This document shows, one piece after another, positions 60,892 through 64,000 of a DNA stretch of 64,000 bases; the first letter of the stretch is position 1, and each line of letters opens with the position of its first letter. The stretch covers positions 62,001-126,000 of the forward strand of contig JAEZSO010000002.1 of the NCBI GenBank assembly GCA_023421795.1, read 5' to 3'. A program made the position numbers and the translations under genes. This stretch comes from Cyanobacteria bacterium OH_PDB_230. Its GTDB lineage: Bacteria; Cyanobacteriota; Vampirovibrionia; Gastranaerophilales; Gastranaerophilaceae. The notes under the pieces are model-generated. The model made no database searches. It saw nothing but the letters and a program-made list of their open reading frames with translations, and had not been told where the DNA came from.

Positions 60892-62274
60892 TTATGAGAT
60901 ATACTTCTTGAGATCCTTGCTGTCAAAGACTTCTATGCTGTCTTTTCCATGGATAAATATCAAACAGCTCACAAGCGGCTTAAAGGTGACAAAATCATCA
61001 TATGACAATTTCTTGTTTAAATCTGCCATGTTGTCTGTTAAAAATTCGGTAATTAAAGTTCTGTTTTTAAAAACCAAGGAACTGAAATAATCCAACCCGT
61101 CTTTTGTTGTTATCCCTTCAAAGTAAACAACATCCGGAGATTGAAATTCTATAAATCTCATGGCCTTATCTATGTTGAAACCTATATTTTCGTTTAATTC
61201 TGTTTGATGGATATTTTCAATGCTGTACTTTGAAATGGATTCAATAGTCATGATATTTTTATGTATTGAAGCAAATTCAGACAGCACCGAGTAAATAACA
61301 TGGGTTTTCCCGCTTAAAGAAGAGCCGCAAACAAGAATTATTCCGGGTTTTCTGAAGGCCTCCTGGATAGTATTTATTTGTGTTTCATTAAATCCAATTT
61401 CTTTGAGTTTCTTTGGAGGTTTATAGATTTTTAAAGATATTCTTTCTCCATGGATGGTGGGGAAAGCAGAAATACTTGCCACTAAAGTCGTTTCGTCAAC
61501 TTTGAATATAAGTTTTCCGAGCTGCGGAATTTCACAAACGTTAGGATCAAGTGCTGAAAGTGTTTTCAGCTTGGAGATGAAAGGAGCAACAAGCAAGCTT
61601 GGGATTTGACCTGTTGAAACCACCTGAGAATTGCTTCTGAAATTTACACTCAAGCCGTTTGGAACATGCTCAAAAAATAATTCGTGTATATCTTCAGAGA
61701 TAGCCTGTTTCAAGATAGCACGAATCAATAATTGTATATGTTCATCAGACAATGAATCCGCATGGAGTTCTTCACGCCAGTCGTAGCGATTGCGATTGTC
61801 TTCTATAAATATTTGTCCTACGGTATTTTCACTTTTATAGTATTCTTCTATCTTTTGAAGCACAAGATGTTCAGCGGAAATAACAGGCTCTATGTCGCAC
61901 CCTGACTTTTCCACAATTTTGTCTATAGCAAACAAATCCAACGGGTCTGCCATCGCAACAGTTAAAACATTTTCGATTTTAAACAATGGAATTATTTTAT
62001 ATTTTTGAGCGTCGTTAAAAGAAATATATTCTAGGCACCTTGTGTCTAAAGAATAATCTTTCAAATCCACATATGGAATACGAAGCTTGGACTCTAAAAA
62101 TTTAAGTAAAGTTTCTTCAGAAATCAAATGCGAACTAATTAAAACCTGACCTATGTTTACGTTTTGAGCATGGGCAATCTCTTGAGCCTTCTCAATGTCG
62201 TCATAGCCTATAAGACCGTCTCTAACCAAGTCGTACTTTAATTTTTCAAGAGTTTTGTTAGTTACAAATTCCAT
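60892..62274 (-). CDS. Degenerate PilB/GspE-type ATPase
   Basis: 460 residues. N-terminal PilB/GspE domain (IGQVLISSHLISEETLLKFL), then an ATPase-like domain with a Walker A changed to GSSLSGKTH and a Walker B site VYFEGI; the Asp and His boxes and the zinc Cys are not readable. Shorter than PilB. It may bind ligand rather than drive secretion. Last gene of an operon with a histidine kinase and receiver. Confidence 0.7.
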   Translation of the reverse strand: MEFVTNKTLEKLKYDLVRDGLIGYDDIEKAQEIAHAQNVNIGQVLISSHLISEETLLKFLESKLRIPYVDLKDYSLDTRCLEYISFNDAQKYKIIPLFKIENVLTVAMADPLDLFAIDKIVEKSGCDIEPVISAEHLVLQKIEEYYKSENTVGQIFIEDNRNRYDWREELHADSLSDEHIQLLIRAILKQAISEDIHELFFEHVPNGLSVNFRSNSQVVSTGQIPSLLVAPFISKLKTLSALDPNVCEIPQLGKLIFKVDETTLVASISAFPTIHGERISLKIYKPPKKLKEIGFNETQINTIQEAFRKPGIILVCGSSLSGKTHVIYSVLSEFASIHKNIMTIESISKYSIENIHQTELNENIGFNIDKAMRFIEFQSPDVVYFEGITTKDGLDYFSSLVFKNRTLITEFLTDNMADLNKKLSYDDFVTFKPLVSCLIFIHGKDSIEVFDSKDLKKYIS

Positions 62275-62276
62275 TA

Positions 62277-62642
62277 CTAACTTCCTAAATAACTTTTAAC
62301 TCTGTTAATAACGAAATCTATCTCAAACGGTTTGGTTATATACTCATTAACCCCGGTCTCTTCACCAATCATCTTGTCTTCATCCTGAGATCTGGCGGTA
62401 ATCATGATAATCGGGATATCCTTATATTTATTGTCATATTTAAGCAATCGGCTTATTTTATATCCGTTGATTTTAGGCATCATAACATCAAGAATGATTA
62501 AATCAGGTTTAAGTTCCTTTGCCAGACTCAATCCGGATTCTCCGTTAAAAGCAGCATGACACTCATAGCCTTCTGCCTCAAGCATAAATTGAAGCGTCTC
62601 AACTATATCCTGTTCATCATCAACTATCAATATCTTCTTCAT
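62277..62642 (-). CDS. CheY-like response regulator
   Basis: 121 residues. Receiver with ILIVDDEQD, phospho-Asp in LIILDVMMPK, Thr in MITAR, Lys in ITKPFE. No output domain. Its start overlaps the kinase gene by 23 bases and the next gene starts 2 bases after its stop. Confidence 0.92.
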   Translation of the reverse strand: MKKILIVDDEQDIVETLQFMLEAEGYECHAAFNGESGLSLAKELKPDLIILDVMMPKINGYKISRLLKYDNKYKDIPIIMITARSQDEDKMIGEETGVNEYITKPFEIDFVINRVKSYLGS

Positions 62643-64000
62643 AACCCACCTCTTTAAATGATAATTTTGCTTTTTTAATCAATTCTTCTGCACTAGTTGC
62701 ATCGTTCGGGTAAAGAGCCGTTGAATACAATATAGCACAATCACTAAATTCTTTTCCACAAATCTTCAAATACCCCTGGAGTTTCTTCTTAACAAAATCA
62801 AGGGCATATGAATCCATATCAACAGAATAGAAAAAGTAAAACTTCTGATCATCATCGATACAACTAAAATCTTTTGATGTCGCGGTTTTTCTTATTAACC
62901 CTTCTTCCACTATTTTATCCACAAAAGATTTTTTGGCAAAAGCGTTTTCTTTGATTGCCAATAAACCTACTGTTGTATGGTTCTGTTTGGCTTTGGAAAT
63001 ATCCTGTCCCAACTGAACCAAAAAAGTTTCTTCATCGCTTAAAACAGGAATGGCAATATAAAAACTTGAGCCATGGTTGACCTTGCTTTCAACCCAAATC
63101 AGGCCCTTATGTGTTTCCACAAGCTGTTTTGCGATTGGCAGCCCGAGTCCTGTGCCTCCTATTTTTCTGCTTAATGAATTTTCAATCTGCTCGAACTTAT
63201 CAAAAATCTTGTTTACATCTTCTTCGGCAATTCCGATTCCGCTGTCTTTGACCTCAATTTTCACATATTCTTTGCTTAAATATTTAGGAAACTCCCCAAA
63301 GAATTTTACTTCTTTAAGTTCTTCTTTTGTCATTTTTGAGGTGATGATCTTTATTTTTCCGTTTTCCGGCGTAAACTTGACGGCATTTGAGATTAAGTTA
63401 GCCAAAACCTGCTCTATTCTTTGAGAATCTATATATACAAGGTCCAAATCCTTACCTAAATCCATTTGGATATCTATATTTTTGTCTTTAGCCAAGTTTT
63501 CAAGAGTATTTTTTACAAATTCTATCGGCACATTGATATTGGCTTTTTCAAATCTAAATTCCATTTTACCGGCTTCAATCTTGGATAAATCGAGTAAATC
63601 ATTGATAATCGCAGAAAGTCTGGTGACATTCCTTTTTGCCATATTTAAAAATTTATCCATGTTCTCCGTAACATCACCTGATTTGCCGCTTAAAACAATA
63701 TCCAGGGAATTTTTTATTGCGGTTAAAGGAGTTCTCAATTCGTGCGACACGATCGAAATAAATTCTGATTTAAGCCTTTCGAGCTTCTCTAATTTAATGT
63801 TTGTATCTTTAATTTCTTCGTATAGAATCGCACTCTCCAAAGGAAGAGAAGCCTGCTTTACAAGTGTTTGGAAACAAGTAGTGTCTTCCTGCCCAAAATC
63901 TTGAGCTCTAAATACTTCGATAATACCAAAAAATTTATCTTTAATATTTATTGGGGCAAAAAGATTATCAAACCCGAATACATTCAAATCGTATTCCTCA
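62620..64000 (-). CDS. Histidine kinase with GAF and degenerate GGDEF-like tail (5' end missing)
   Basis: At least 459 residues; the frame is open at the right edge. Partial GAF domain, HisKA with SHELRTPL, HATPase with NAVKFTP, DSGIGI, FDKFEQ, GTGLGLPI, then about 130 residues resembling a GGDEF fold without the GGDEF motif (YPNDATSAEELIKKA). Phosphorylates the adjacent receiver, presumably. Confidence 0.9.
   Translation of the reverse strand, partial: EEYDLNVFGFDNLFAPINIKDKFFGIIEVFRAQDFGQEDTTCFQTLVKQASLPLESAILYEEIKDTNIKLEKLERLKSEFISIVSHELRTPLTAIKNSLDIVLSGKSGDVTENMDKFLNMAKRNVTRLSAIINDLLDLSKIEAGKMEFRFEKANINVPIEFVKNTLENLAKDKNIDIQMDLGKDLDLVYIDSQRIEQVLANLISNAVKFTPENGKIKIITSKMTKEELKEVKFFGEFPKYLSKEYVKIEVKDSGIGIAEEDVNKIFDKFEQIENSLSRKIGGTGLGLPIAKQLVETHKGLIWVESKVNHGSSFYIAIPVLSDEETFLVQLGQDISKAKQNHTTVGLLAIKENAFAKKSFVDKIVEEGLIRKTATSKDFSCIDDDQKFYFFYSVDMDSYALDFVKKKLQGYLKICGKEFSDCAILYSTALYPNDATSAEELIKKAKLSFKEVGYEEDIDS

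Overview
The window is an AT-rich bacterial chromosome segment, densely packed with short intergenic gaps and mixed gene orientation. Gram-negative envelope genes (an MCE/MlaD protein and GDP-heptose sugar genes), GshB, HydG and the hybrid cluster protein point to an anaerobic or fermentative bacterium. Six unrelated proteins also carry a shared short N-terminal motif of the form hydrophobic-S-F-x-A/G. My best guess is a non-photosynthetic relative of Cyanobacteria (Vampirovibrionia/Melainabacteria, Gastranaerophilales-like). This is an inference from gene content, not proof. I see no prophage, CRISPR array, insertion sequence or rRNA operon.

Layout. 1-8.4 kb: the end of a multidomain CoA-disulfide reductase/sulfurtransferase, a kinase-like protein, glutathione synthetase, a Trp-codon leader peptide with a complete attenuator in front of a membrane protein, a DJ-1 family protein, and a Crp/Fnr regulator divergent from hcp with a palindromic operator between them. 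8.4-16.6 kb (minus strand): AAA ATPase, DEDDh exonuclease, phospholipase D, EamA transporter, MCE protein. 17-27 kb: three radical SAM enzymes and a nucleotide-sugar cluster (GMD-like dehydratase, cupin, glycosyltransferase, HddA kinase, HddC-GmhB fusion, perosamine-synthase-like aminotransferase) that together look like a route to a GDP-heptose-derived sugar. 27-35 kb: small metabolic and envelope genes, a Cys/Pro-rich secreted protein with a sequestered ribosome binding site, hemerythrin, tRNA-His, and a papain-like protease candidate. 35-48 kb: central metabolism (TPP decarboxylase, glnA, nadE, glyQ, gap), an amino acid permease and acyltransferases. 48-56 kb: infC-rpmI-rplT with an AUU start, a gene-free stretch carrying a hairpin array, a lone HSDR_N nuclease-like gene, rplJ-rplL with a long regulated leader, a Cys-rich secreted protein, an EF-hand protein, and a ybaB-recR operon. 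56-64 kb: a HEAT-like protein, an ABC exporter, an SMR exporter, hydG, and a histidine kinase/response regulator/degenerate PilB-like operon running off the right edge.

The most unusual signals are in non-coding DNA. (1) At 49.93-50.45 kb four hairpin units occur, three of which keep a 12-nt loop and a one-base bulge while their stems change in a compensatory way. (2) At 3.86-4.05 kb there is a textbook Trp attenuator with no trp gene behind it. (3) At 29.86-29.93 kb a hairpin buries the whole ribosome binding site of a Cys/Pro-rich protein. (4) The rplJ leader combines an L10-leader-like fold, a terminator/antiterminator pair and a dispersed repeat shared with the infC operon. At the protein level, the shared N-terminal motif on kinase-, nuclease-, lipase-, protease- and ATPase-like proteins is the best candidate for an undescribed sorting or secretion system.
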